Shown here: positions 44,786 to 56,536 of the stretch, one piece after another
Layout of the letters: the number at the start of each line of letters is the position of its first letter
Position numbering within the stretch: position 1 is the first letter of the stretch
Source of the DNA: Terfezia claveryi
Lineage: Eukaryota > Ascomycota > Pezizomycetes > Pezizales > Pezizaceae
Reading direction: 5' to 3'
NCBI GenBank assembly: GCA_015179025.1
Contig: WHUX01000058.1
Location: 237,314-301,313, forward strand
DNA: 64,000 bases
Notes under the pieces: generated by a model
Database searches by the model: none
The model's input: the letters and a program-made list of their open reading frames with translations, nothing else
Told to the model about the DNA's origin: nothing
Position numbers and translations under genes: made by a program

Positions 44786-47660
44786 ATGCCACCTGGACGT
44801 AAGGGGGCCAGGAAGAGAAATGGGCCCACAGTGGCGCCCCCATCTCCACCTCCGCAACAGACCCCAGAACAAGACCCTGCGCCTGCTGCACGTTCAACAC
44901 GGGCTACGAGAAACTCATCGAAAGACATTCAGCCCGGAGGACAATTGCCCGCAAAGCAACAAGTGCGACATGCCACTCCTCAACCCCTGGTCGAGCCTGC
45001 CCCAGTGACGGTACCGGAAGAGGAAGACAGGGCAGAAGAGGATGAAGATGAATTAGAAGAATCAAGGGAAGACGAAGGAGGCGTTGAACTTGTCGACAAC
45101 ATGGACTCTTTCGACACTCGCTCAATGAGCGGATCAACATCAGGCACGCAACTCGAAGCTGACAGCCTTGACGCTACCCTAGCGATCGAGGCTATTCCCG
45201 CATTGCATAGAAAATCCCAAGAGATACTCGAATTTCTTTTTGCCTCTACTCCCACACAGTTACTCAAGAAAGTCAGGCAACCAGGGAGCTCAGCAGGCAA
45301 AAGGCTGGATCTCGTGACTAAGGATTTCTCCGTGACAAAAGATTTATTCGCGACTACTACCGAGTTTATCAAAATCAATGCTGTCAACCAGATAATGAAA
45401 ACTGATATCTTTTCCCCGCTCATCTGTAATGCTAATTTTGCAGCTTTGGCGTTGGGGTTAGTTAGGGCAATTGGATTGAGCAATGAGGTGGTTCAGTACT
45501 TGGGTTGTTTGGAAAATTACTTTCCGGGAGCGTTCTTCCCATCGCCGGGAGATTGGTTGGATGATGCAAGATCCCAAGTCAACAAGTTGATGTTAGAGAT
45601 ACGGACGCAACATTTCGTTGCGGCTGCCCATTATGAACAGGCCGTACCATTCGATGAGCTCCTTAGGCAAATATTTCTAGAAACAGATGCTGATCCGGAT
45701 TCCAACGATGATGACAGCATTCATGAAGCTTGGACAATGGGGCGCAAGCCTAAAGGATGGGACTCGTTTACAAAGGACGAAAAGAGGGACTGCAAGTCTA
45801 GGATAGGCAGAATCCGTAGTGCTTACTGCGTTATCGAAGGAGGGAATGATATAATGGAACCATTGGATACTGAGTTCCTCGTGCAGCACTGGCCCTGGGA
45901 TAAGTTTGTCGAGGACATGATGAAGTTTATTGCCCATAGGACAAATGCTATGAATACAGAGTTCGATTTTCCGGACCTCCTAGATACCGCCGAGCAAGCT
46001 CGCAAACGTGGATTACAGAGCCAGGGGGATGAAGAGGAAGATGATGGTGCTGATGAAAATGATTCTTTTGTTGACGACTCAGCTGCCGTGAATGATTCGA
46101 ATTGGTTGACTGATCAATCTCGAACCTTGGTTGACCCGGGGGCGGTGGTAATTGAGACTAAGGCCCTGGTACAGGGTCGGGTCAATGACGGTAGCAACAG
46201 ACGAACTACAAGAAGTTCTGCAGGCAGGTTCGTCACACTTCCACGCCTTCATATCACCACCTGGACAGAACACGTCCAACGATCTCCTCTCTATTTATTA
46301 ATAACAACTGACACTTGAGAATCCCCTACTCTATTAGATTATCATCATCTACTCAGCTTAAGTTCCTCAAGAAGCAAAAGATGCTGCTTGAAGCCCCAAA
46401 CAGCCCCCCTGTCATAACGAAGGCATCATCCCAGAAGCCCAAGGTCGTCACAACCAGGGCTGGAATGAAGGTTCTTAAGGCTCTCGCTCAGAGCACGGCC
46501 GAAGAGCCTGTAGCAGTAGCTCCTCCACCACCTCCAGCAGCTACCCAGGCCAGAGCCAGAAGTCGAGCTCGTGCTAATACCAACGGACCAATCCCTGTAC
46601 AGCCTACAACCGCTTCTGCTGCCAATGAACAGCCACACTTCGACACTGGCTTTGATGATCCTCTCCCAATCCCTGCCGGGACAGCTGATCAGATCAAGAT
46701 GTTCAATCAAATTAACGTCCGGCGGGACAAGGAGCGAGTTATCCCTCCTCCAAAGAGGTCTATCTACGAGCGTCAGATCGGTGCGAAAAAGCTTGAATTC
46801 AACATTGATGAGGAGCTTGTAGAGACACAATTTGGAGATGAGCATGCTAAAAAATTCAAGCAACGAAAGAGAAGTCGTGACGAAGTTGAGGAAGATAATC
46901 ATTTCTCCCTTGACGTGATACCAGAGGATCCTCAGAGGAAGAAGAGGAGCAGAGCAAACCCGGCTTCTGCTGCTCAAGTGGCTCCACCTGCAAAGAAGAG
47001 AGCTCCTGCTGCTTCGCATGCAGTGAAGGCTGACCGACGACGACAGCTACCAGCTGAAGTAGCACCCCGCAACGCCAGGCAGCCGTCTCAAGAGAGGCAG
47101 CAACTTGTTTCGCGCCGTAATCGAACTGTCTCTGCCGAGCTCGCCCCAGGAGGATATGTTCCACCTAGGGACTTGGCTAGGCGTCAATCCCATGATGATA
47201 TTCTCGATGAGCTTCACGGCGAAGGCGAAATGACCGGTGAGCGGATTAGATATCTTGCAGCCACGAACAGGCAACGTACCATTGCAAAGCGCGCACGAGA
47301 ACGAACGGCTTGGTCTGAAGAAGAGGAGAAAAAACTGGTTGAGTTGATTGGGCTTTATGGATGCCGCTGGTCATTGATTGAACACGAGGCCTCGGAGTTG
47401 TTCGCTGGGAGAGGGCAAGTTGCCTTGAAGGATAAAGCGAGGAATATGAAATTTGCGTTGCTTAAGTGAGTGATTCAGTTCACTTTTCCCCTAGTCAAAT
47501 ATTACAACCATGATAGCTTTTCTAATCCTAGATTTTTCGTAGATCCGGACTTCCTCTCCCTCCCAATTTCGAAAATGTCACAATGAACAGACGTCTACTC
47601 CTAGATCTTGAGAGAATGGGGATCGAGCTACCCCGGAGAGCAGAGGACGAAAGTGAATAA
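44786..47660 (+). CDS. TRF/Tbf1-like telobox Myb DNA-binding protein
   Basis: Three exons: 44786-46227, 46338-47465 and 47543-47660, about 895 residues. The introns (GTTCGT..ATTAG and GTGAGT..CGTAG) join phase 2 to 2. The Pro-rich basic start (MPPGRKGARKRNGP) and an acidic linker (EEEDRAEEDEDELEES) are followed by a helical region from about 133 (AIEAIPALHRKSQEILEFLF) that fits a TRF-homology dimerisation domain. A disordered basic middle leads to a C-terminal Myb domain (from about 805, AWSEEEEKKLVELIGLYGCR) with telobox VALKDKARNMK (about 842). This arrangement is that of Tbf1/Taz1/TRF proteins, which bind TTAGGG-type repeats at telomeres or promoters. One conserved telobox Trp is replaced (KDKARN instead of KDKWRN). 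The end GLPLPPNFENVTMNRRLLLD depends on the last acceptor; the alternative acceptor at 47531 gives a shorter, unlike tail. Confidence 0.85.
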
Positions 47661-47764
47661 GAATGTCCAGTAATCGATCAGCTATGGGTTGGTCAACAAG
47701 GATTAGAGAGGGTCGTAGGGGTCATCTCTCACCCCTCACTCTCTTTTTTTTTATTCACTATTCA

Positions 47765-47786
47765 CCTAACCCTAACCCTAGGGTAA
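47765..47786 (+). repeat. Short interstitial telomere-like repeat
   Basis: CCTAACCCTAACCCTAGGG: two and a half copies of CCCTAA running into one inverted half (AGGGTAA), about 105 bases after the stop codon of the TRF-like gene. Confidence 0.6.
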
Positions 47787-47789
47787 CCG

Positions 47790-50098
47790 AAGTTTTCTTG
47801 TATACATGTCATGAGATGAGAATTTGTGCTGGTGTTCAAGAATGGGAGTTTGTTCTTGCAATTCGTTTCTAACTCTTTTTTGATATCTTGCTATATCCGT
47901 TCTCGTGTTGCTATCGTTGGTTTTTCTCTCTTCTTCTTTTTTGTCTCTTCCTTCTTCTTTCCTGGAGCGGGGTTTCGTCTTCATGTGTTCTTAATTGGAT
48001 ATATATAACGGGCCTCGTGGAGCCACATAGTTTTTTTTTGTGGAGTGTTCTCTCCTCCCCCCTTCCCCGAAACTTGGCGTTTGTAGTTGTTGCTTGTAAG
48101 TTTATACATTACGGTATATCTCTTCTTTTTTTCTTTTTCTTTTTTCTTAAAAAAAATTTCTTTCAGCTTCACTTCCTTGGTGGAATGGTGGAAATGGTGG
48201 AATGGTTGGGTGGGAAGGTGAAGGGAAGGAATAGGTATGATCGTGAGGGGGTATTGAATTGGATGGGATGGGAAAGGGCTATTGCTTCGACTCGGTTGTG
48301 CCCTGAATTAACCAATTACTACATAAGTACACATATTTTGATGTCTGGAAGGGGTAGTAAGGGAAGCGCTGCTTAAGGATTGGGAAGAATATGTTTTTAG
48401 ACTACTAGGCAGGGGGGATTGGGTTTTTTTTTTAGCTACTTTTGCAAAGTAAACTTCTTTGCAATTAGACTTACTTGCAGTCGTTTATTAACTAGAAACG
48501 TGCCGGTTTCTCAGTTGAATACAAGGTTATATATATAGCTCAGGAATTGCGAAAAATAACAACCTCTATACCTCTTCTCCCTTAAATCCCCGACGTTCTC
48601 CTTACCAACAAGCTATCAGCAATAGCAACGATATAACAATGAGAGTAAATTAAAGTTGTATCAGAGTGGGTGTCTGGTTACAAAAGGTAAAGAATACACA
48701 TATTGTTTTTATTCCTGGTATCCCAAATCATTGCAAGAGGTAGTTGCACCGTCGATATATATAGAGTAGTAACAGAATGTGGGATTTTCCCCGCTGTATG
48801 AGGGAGGGGGGGGAGTGTGGACACTTTCCTTTCGTCGGCAGACTCGATTCGTTGCATATAAGGAAAGTTTAGTCTCAGTTCTAAAAAGGCTTAATTGCTC
48901 TCCCGAGGCTGTTTCACCGGACCATACACTCATGCTACAAGCTCCTTCCGCCGTCACATCTGCCGAGGCGCAGCGAGTCCTGTCCTCACGAGGTTTGCCG
49001 ATATTGATGTAATAGATTGTTCTATCAATCTGCCACCCCGTCAATGAAACGACGGAAGTGCCTTTGGGGATTTGCGGTGCAGGGACAAATCGAGGCGCGC
49101 TTTCTGCAACCAGAGCAAACTAACGTACGGCAGGTTGTTCCGATCCCGATGTGGGTAAAGGCATAACAAAGCCTTCTTGGCTGAACCAAGGAAGTGAAAC
49201 GGTGCCACTGTTCAGTTCCCGATGATTCCTGGTCCACATCAGACAGGGTCTATATTGGTCATACCGGGCTTTTCCATATAAACATACGAGATGTTAACGT
49301 TTTTTCGTCCAGAGTGGGTAGACTAAACAATTTTCTAGCCCTGCCACGCCACTATAGACCTGACATGTAATGCCCTTTGGCTGTGAAAGATAGCTGCAGT
49401 TATAACCCGAAGGTAGATCGATCGACTGGCTCTGGATCCCTCCGGTTTAAAAGCAATACGTCTAGACTTTCCGGATGCTGTTGCAGGCACGTCGGACAGT
49501 TTAGATGCTTCCATCAGAGGCGCTCCAGGAGTAGCTGAGGAAAAGCATCTTCCAAGAACCTCTACGGGACATCACTTGTAGTCTTTGAAAAACCCCAGAT
49601 TTCGAATTCTCTCTTCGACGGAGCAGCTATAGTTCGCGTTTTCGCAGTCTTGCACCCTGCTTTCGTACCTCGTCCTCCTTCCGGGAAGGTTCCACTGGCT
49701 TCATTCATTGTATGTAGAGGCCTAGGAAGTGCGAAGCATAAAGACCGGAGGTTCATATATATGGGTAACCAGAGCCAGAGTGGAATAGAGTATGGGTAGA
49801 CGTAGACCGGGGGCTGTTACCAGCCAGTGGGCAAAACCTGAAGCCGGGAGGCTATTCTGTAGGTAACCTATACGTAGCCTTATCCTGTGGGGTCTGTTCT
49901 AGAAGGAAAACTTCCTTTCCCCCCAACCGCCACCAGCTTTGCTCACGCTGTGTACCGTATATAACTTTGAACTTCCCCCCCACCCCCCATTTCCAGCGCA
50001 AAAGTTACCCCTGCAGAGTAACTCTCACACCACGTTCAAAACAAATCTACACGTCTACAATCCATTCCACCAACAGCCTAACCCGTTCACGCGTCAAT
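47790..50098. other. Spacer between TRF-like gene and peroxiredoxin
   Basis: T-rich, with weak frames only (for example 47888-48376, hydrophobic because of poly-pyrimidine sequence). The last 150 bases, with pyrimidine-rich blocks (CCCCCCACCCCCC, about 49974), are the likely promoter/5' UTR of the peroxiredoxin gene. Confidence 0.45.
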
Positions 50099-50944
50099 AT
50101 GGTTGCTCGTGTTCAATATCCCGCTCCACACTTCAAGGGCACTGCTGTTGTTGATGGTGGCTTCGAAGGTAATACCGAAGACGCATACGTGTCTGCTGTT
50201 CTCGAACAATTTGAGAATGCTTACAATTTGGTTCTGCAGAGGTCTCTCTCGATGACTACAAGGGAAAATGGCTCGTTCTTGCTTTCATCCCAATGGCATG
50301 GACCTTCGTCTGGTGAGTTAAATTGCTCTATCGTGTTGTTTGGGCTACCTTTCCGAGGAATCAGATGGTGTTTGGATATCCACCCAAGAAGGTTAATCTC
50401 AAAAGCTAATTTGTTTGATGTGAATTTAGCCCTACTGAGATCATCGCGTACTCCGATGCTGTCCAGCAATTCGCCAGCCGTGGGGCCTCCATCATCTTCT
50501 CGTCCGTAGATTCTGAGTACTCGCTCCTATCATGGTCAGCCACAGCACGCAAGGACGGCGGCTTGGGTGCTGTCGAATTCCCACTATTGAGTGACAGGAA
50601 CCACCAGCTGTCCAAGGACTATGGTGTGTTCATTGAGGAGGAGGGAATTGCTCTCCGAGGCCTTTTCCTCATTGACCCCAAGGGAATTGTCAGACAGGTT
50701 GGTGAATTCAACATCCAGGCGCATTGCTTTGAGCCCGCTAATCAAGGTATCACACCAGATCACCATCAACGACCTGCCAGTTGGACGTTCAGTGGACGAG
50801 ACCCTCCGCCTTGTTGATGCCTTCCAGTTCACAGAGAAGTATGGAGAGGTTTGCCCTGCCAATTGGAACCCCGGTGATGCCACCATCAAGGGCAATCCAA
50901 AGGACTCCAAGACTTACTTTAATGCTGTGCATGGCGGTCACTAA
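50099..50944 (+). CDS. TSA1: Typical 2-Cys peroxiredoxin (thioredoxin peroxidase, Tsa1-type)
   Basis: Four exons: 50099-50168, 50240-50312, 50430-50697 and 50759-50944, giving 198 residues, a normal length. Exon 1 reads [20 protein letters not shown]. The joins give [20 protein letters not shown] then WTFVCPTEI, with the peroxidatic Cys at about 48. [20 protein letters not shown] follows, then the resolving Cys in [12 protein letters not shown] at about 169, and the end YFNAVHGGH. The enzyme reduces H2O2 and organic peroxides using thioredoxin, in the cytosol (no signal or mitochondrial presequence). The Pro-x-x-x-Thr-x-x-Cys pattern is intact, though the usual YPLDFTF before the Cys is IPMAWTF here. 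Introns are canonical except the last donor, GTTGGT. Highly expressed family, consistent with the pyrimidine-rich promoter. Confidence 0.95.
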
Positions 50945-51649
50945 GCTAACATAAATCCCTTTGTGTGTCAATTGAATGATAGACGCTATTGCTTATGTTT
51001 AATGGGTCACTTTTTGTTATGGTTAGCTTTTTTAATACCACAGCCGCGAGGTGGCTGTACAGATGCGATCTGCAATTTTTTTTGCGATCTGCAATATTTT
51101 TTTTTTCATGACAAGCCTCTTCCACCCTTCCACCCTATGAAGGCCGCTGATAGTGGTAGGCGACTTTTACATTTTATTTGTGGTTTACACGTTGAATGAG
51201 ATGTGATTGAAAGGTCTGAAGGTTATCAGTTGGAGATGCTCCATAAAATAGGACTCATGATGGGCTTTGCAGCGGCGAAGTAACCATATATGCATATAGT
51301 GTTTGAGGCCATTCTGTACCTTCATGCAGCGACAGATGAAAGCATACCGGAACATGTGTTGTGAGGGTAACGTTTATCTATTCCAGGGACATTGGGCTTG
51401 CCAACACTTTTTTAATGAAGGTCATCGACCCAAGCAGCTGCCCCGCTTGGATGCCTTTCTGCTTTAACATCTCTAAACAGTAAAAAAAAAAAAAAAAGTA
51501 TCAGAACGACCAAGGTGTTCCAATCATGATGGCCGTGCGCCGCTGTGTGTGTGTGCTCATGGACTTCTCACAGGCCCATTCTCTTTTTTTTTTTCGACCC
51601 ATGTCCCCCCCCCAGTCTGGCTTGTGTACCGTTAGCAGATGCTAATAGA

Positions 51650-51808
51650 GGGAAAACTGGTGAATAAGACTCCTTGTCTGTATCTTTGCTCTTTCCTTTT
51701 TGTGGTAGGGGCGTTATTAGTTGTGGGTAGATTAGCGCCCTTGACTCGAATTTTGACTCTGAGTTATGATTCAGATACAGACAAGGAGTCTTATTCACCA
51801 GTTTTCCC
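51650..51808. repeat. Perfect 36-bp inverted repeat with 87-base loop
   Basis: Left arm 51650-51685 (starts GGGAAAACTGGTGAATAAGA) and right arm 51773-51808 are exact inverse complements. A transcript through it would form a long hairpin. Could be a small foldback transposon or a miRNA-like precursor; no TIR family match elsewhere in the window. Confidence 0.85.
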
Positions 51809-52453
51809 GGTATTACTGGAGTGAACAGGATCCATTCTACCTCTGCACAGAGGAATGTCGACACGGTATCCTTGGAGTCTGCCAGGTGGGCAGTGCCGAG
51901 GTATTTGTGAATAGTGAACAACAAAACAAGAATAACGAAACCATATACCATAAACCTCCCCTGTTTCCCAATACCAATAAACCTCCCCCGCTTTCACATA
52001 TCCACAAATTCCCCATGCTTCCCCATGTTGTCCATCCATTTTTATCTCCTTGTGTTCATACTGTATGTGGTCTGGTTCTTTTTCCGAGTCTTGTAGATTC
52101 ATCTAGTTATATACGCAACAAGTGTTTTTGAAACAAATTAGTAGTTAGGGTGTAGCAAGTAGAAATAGAAGTAGAAGTAGAAGTAGAACTCTGACATGGA
52201 TGTCTCAATAGAATTAATAATCATACCTGTTACTCTTCCCATATGTATTGTTCTTATGTGTTTGTGCAGTTTATTTCCGCTCTCATGATCTTCAAAACAA
52301 ATCTGATTTCCCCCCCCCAATCCAAAACCCCCTCCACCCCTTTATTCAAGGGGTGGGTCCGGAGCTTGGTCCGGAAGAACTACCGCCTTCCTTGTGAAAG
52401 ACAGCTTGAAACCAGAGCAGCTGATCGAAGCTTCAACTCAGAGAAGGTGGTGC

Positions 52454-52478
52454 GGGGAGGATTGTGTCAACCAGACTA
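52454..52478 (-). repeat. TAGTCTGG repeat-family terminus
   Basis: On the minus strand it reads TAGTCTGGTTGACACAATCC, matching the ends at 4265, 4505, 26905 and 1972. Confidence 0.5.
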
Positions 52479-54726
52479 GGGTTTATTACAAGTGTGGAGA
52501 GATTATGGAGGCTATGTATCTTCACCACCACCTCGGGGCAGTTCTCCACAATATGATTCTGTGTTGCAGACACCTGATGATATCATTCCCATAAAGCAAA
52601 AAGCTGAGCTCACCAAGTAAAGACATATGTATGAGCGTGCTCGCTAAGTACCGTATAAGTAAAGACGTATGGTAAGTGCCATCGAGCCTCTCGACATTAC
52701 AAACTTACAAACAAACAAACGAAAGCTATTTAAATACCATGGTGTAATGCATTAGGTGTATTCAAAGTTAGGTTGTACCTATCGTAAGCAGATATCTGCG
52801 TTTATAGTTGAATACCTACCTAATCAAAATTTCGTACATGCACAGGCGTGTATTAATCATGGGCCAGATATAGTCTGACATATTCCGAAGGCTTGGCTCA
52901 GGGTTGGGTGGCCAAGTCTGACAACGTGACTTCGGATGGTTGAATTATATTATAGCTCTGTAGCTTAGGTACGTGATGATATTTGTTAGTCTGGTTGGTT
53001 TTGGCATCAACTGGCAAATAACCCCTGAGTCCCCGCGCCGCGCCTCCCTTCACGAGTCGATCTTTCTTTACATGCCGTGCTTCCCGCATTCCCGGAAAAG
53101 TATGCTAGTCACGTGTGCGCGTTGGTGGTGTTGTCTTAAGTTCAGCGGTACCTAGGTTAGTTAGGTTACTATTTGTACAGTGCATATAGGTCTTTCATGC
53201 GCTATTATTTGGCTATTCGTTCGAAACTGATTGATAACTGAAAAGGTTTTCATAATATTTATTAGCTTATAACTACAGATACCTGTATGTTTAAAAAAAG
53301 CTTTTTTTTGCTTCTTGATGTAAGTAATGTATCAGGCCAACACAGCAGTGCCACTAATATATGTAGGAACCTTTTTTTTTTTTTTTTGTCTATCGTCCCC
53401 TCCCCTCTCTTCCCCCAAAAAAAACCAGACATAAACGTGCTTACCCGTTACTACCGCATCCACTGGTCCTTGCCAGTTTAAAGACAAGGGTCGAGCTTAT
53501 ACAGTAAAGGTGATATCCAAGCGCAATGGTAACACTCTCACTGAGGTATAACGGTCCCCAGTTTATTGAGAAAGTGCACTAGGTAATGCTACCTATGTCT
53601 TTAAACAACCAGCTACTGACAAGGATCGTTATTCACCAGTGGATGCGGTATACCTACCTTGTAAACTTTCTCCCCCGGAGATTGTCACGTGGTATATATT
53701 ATAGTTGGGCTTCTTTTTTTTTTTTTTTTTTGGGGGGGGCAGCGCCTGGGGGCTAAAAAATAATTTGTTGTAGAGAATCTATATAAAGGTTGAGTTCTAG
53801 GTACCGGTACAGTTCAGAGAAATTGGGGCCAATTCACCATATAACGCTTGTTTAAAGACATATGTAACAATTTAAAAGTTTTAAAGTTCTGCCGCTCCAC
53901 CAAAGCCGAGGAAATGCATGTGGAAAGTTGATACTTGTAATCGGGTTTCTTTTTACAACCTTTCATAACTACCCATTTGCAGAAAAAAAGCTTCACATGC
54001 TTGAAGGTTCGATTGGTACAACCAGGGGAAAGATCTCAGCTGTACGGAGTACAGTACATACATATACATAACGGTACCGCATTAGAAATCCCCTGTCTCT
54101 ACAGCGTATAGGGCAGGGGGTCTTCATTCTCAGATACCGGTGTATGTACAGTACCGTACTTAGCCTGGTTAGCATGTGCTCCTTTAGCCCAACCTAGGCC
54201 ATTTCTATAGCTACATGGATGGCGCTCCCATCCCAACAGAATTCGAAATTGAGCCAGTACGTTTTCAGGTATGCACCCAGCCACTCTATATCTAGCCAGA
54301 CCACTCAAGGAAATATGCACTTCTATTGAACTGACCTAGCTAACCCTTGTACCACGCAGTATGATGTGATTCCTAGCACTCATTGGCAGGAGCTTGATAA
54401 TAATTTTGGCACTGTACAAGCGAGATGACAGAGGGTGATGCTTTGTACTTATAATTTGTCTAGATCAATTGGTAGATCCCAGTACGAAGCCAAACCCAAA
54501 CGAGCCAGAGGGAAAAAAAAAAAAAGAAACCAAAACAAATTTTGAAGAACATAGATTCCTGTTACTTAAACCGTACCTGTAACAATGAGACTAGAAAGAG
54601 ATGAAGAGAATAGCAACCCAGAAACTGATGATGGTAACCATATGACAACCTTGCCACGCATTTTTAGGCATCATGAAGACATTCAAAACTCCTTCCCATT
54701 ATCCCTGCTTACTAAATGTGCATTCT

Positions 54727-55930
54727 CTACTGAGCAATGGCAGCAGCACGGCGACGGTCCCTCTCCTCGGCAATGGTCAACTGTTGGTGAAAGATGTCAG
54801 TTGAGCACAAACTCCTGTATATATTCGTTATCAATCTTACCTTGACACCCTTGCCCTTTGGTAGAGAGACCCAAGCCTTGTCCTGTCCTATGATGAAGAC
54901 GTTGGACAATCGGGTAGCGAAGGTGTTGTCGACAGCATCCTTCATGTGGACGATGTCGAAACCTCCATCGTGTCGCTCACGGTGGGTGATGACACCAACA
55001 CGTCCCATGTTACGACCACCGGTGACCATGGCAATGCATCCGGTATCGAATGGGATGAACTCGGTAATCTTACCGGTCTCAAGGTCGATCTTGACGGTGT
55101 CATTGACCTTGATGGCGGGGTCTGGGTAGCGGATACTATATTATCTTATCAGTTCTGTACTTGGGTTCACTCCCCTGCGGAAGAACATACGTTCGGGCAT
55201 CGTGAGTAACCAAGTATGGAATACCCTTAGCACCAAGCTGCACCCGGCGGACTTTGGCAAGCTTGTATCCGGCCTCCTCGTCAGTGATCCTGTGGATGGT
55301 GAAGCGACCCTTGGTGTCGTAGATGAGCCTGAAGTGCTCGCCAGTCTTCTCGATGGAGATGACGTCCATGAAACCAGCCGGGAAGGTAGGGTCAGTGCGG
55401 ACCTTGCCGTCAACCTTGATGAGAGCCTGCATGACGATAGCCTTGGTCTCACGTCCGTTTAAGGCATACTTCAACCTGCATCATTCCGAAAGGTGTGTTA
55501 AACCAAATGGTAATTTACCAGCCGAACATTTTGCCCCCTTTCTCCATGGTTCTATAAAAAGTAGAATTGAGGTGCACGCGTACCTGTTTCGGATGAAGAC
55601 AATAAGAGGCATACACTCCCTCTGCTTGTGAGGACCTGGGGAGGGTTTTGGTGCATATTTCCCGGAGACTGGAGAATATCAGCATACCACAGCAGTTGTC
55701 GATTTCTGGAGGACACTTACGCTTGTCAAGCAGCCAGTGGGAGGGCTGAATTTACTCCACTTTTTATCAGCATGTATTCCTTAGACCCCCAATCCCTCCT
55801 TACGAGGTTGAATATTCAGAACCCAGACGTACCGCTGCGAGACGCTTCATGTGCTTCTTTGGTCCCCTGGATGAAGTCAGTTCCCATCCCGTCAAAAGTC
55901 GCACTCGTCGTATGAAACCTACCTTCCCAT
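54727..55930 (-). CDS. RPS4: 40S ribosomal protein S4 (eS4)
   Basis: Seven exons on the minus strand: 55923-55930, 55833-55866, 55721-55745, 55584-55668, 55191-55475, 54841-55135 and 54727-54780; 261 residues, the family's length. The exons read [20 protein letters not shown], then [20 protein letters not shown] and [20 protein letters not shown], with the S4 RNA-binding fold. Then [37 protein letters not shown] and [19 protein letters not shown] follow. Next is the KOW-like end [20 protein letters not shown], then [17 protein letters not shown]. It is a structural protein of the small subunit near the 5' domain of 18S rRNA. Many short exons near the 5' end are typical of fungal ribosomal protein genes. 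The first exon has only 8 bases, so automated models may miss it. Confidence 0.95.
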
Positions 55931-56536
55931 CTTGTCGGATTTGGTGGATAATGGTTAGTAGTGGTTGATAGTGGTGGTGAGTGCTGGGCGATGCGTTCGT
56001 CTGCGTCACTGAGGAGAGTTGAAAATATCGATTTGGGTTGTGTGGTGCCTGCTTGGCGCCGAGCGTTGTCTGTACTTTGTGTGTGGGTTAAGGGCTGCTA
56101 GTTTGTGACTGCGAGAATCTCTTGCAAGGTAAATCAAATGCATTGCGAGGTTACCCAGACTAGCAAATATGTACATGTAGGCTACGGTAAACCACTTGCA
56201 TAATTGAGGGTTGCAGAAAATCAAATAGGGAACCGCAAAAGTGCATCCGTAAATTGTATAGGGATTAATGACAAAGAAAGATTAAGAGCAGAGGAAGGGA
56301 ATCCATAATAGGCATTAGGAAACCCAGCATATAGAGCGCTCAAACACCTTCTTAGAAACATACAATAAATTCCATTAAACGCAGTAGGAACAAATAAAGG
56401 GAATCTGGGAATAATGAAATGAGGAAAGAAAATTTCCAAATTAAAGACGCCTTTGCAGGGATATAATCCACTGGAGGTCACAGTCTAGGTGTCAGAGTGC
56501 GCTGTACTATTGGAGGTAGCCCCACACACCCAGATC
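55931..56536. promoter_or_regulatory. RPS4 upstream region / intergenic
   Basis: Non-coding. The 100 bases before the RPS4 ATG contain CA/CT-rich blocks on the minus strand (ACCACTATCAACCACTACTA), as is usual for ribosomal protein promoters. No other gene. Confidence 0.4.

Larger units (their letters stand above)
50945..54726. other. Spacer with foldback and repeat fragments, no supported gene
   Basis: Holds a perfect 36-bp inverted repeat (51650-51808), a (GAAGTA)n microsatellite near 52163-52190, one TAGTCTGG family end (52454-52478), and A- or T-runs (51481-51497, 53370-53387, 53713-53730). No frame is convincing. Confidence 0.5.

Noticed and set aside
47888..48376. 162-codon hydrophobic frame
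   Set aside because: Caused by T/C-rich DNA; no start context, splice sites or conservation signal.
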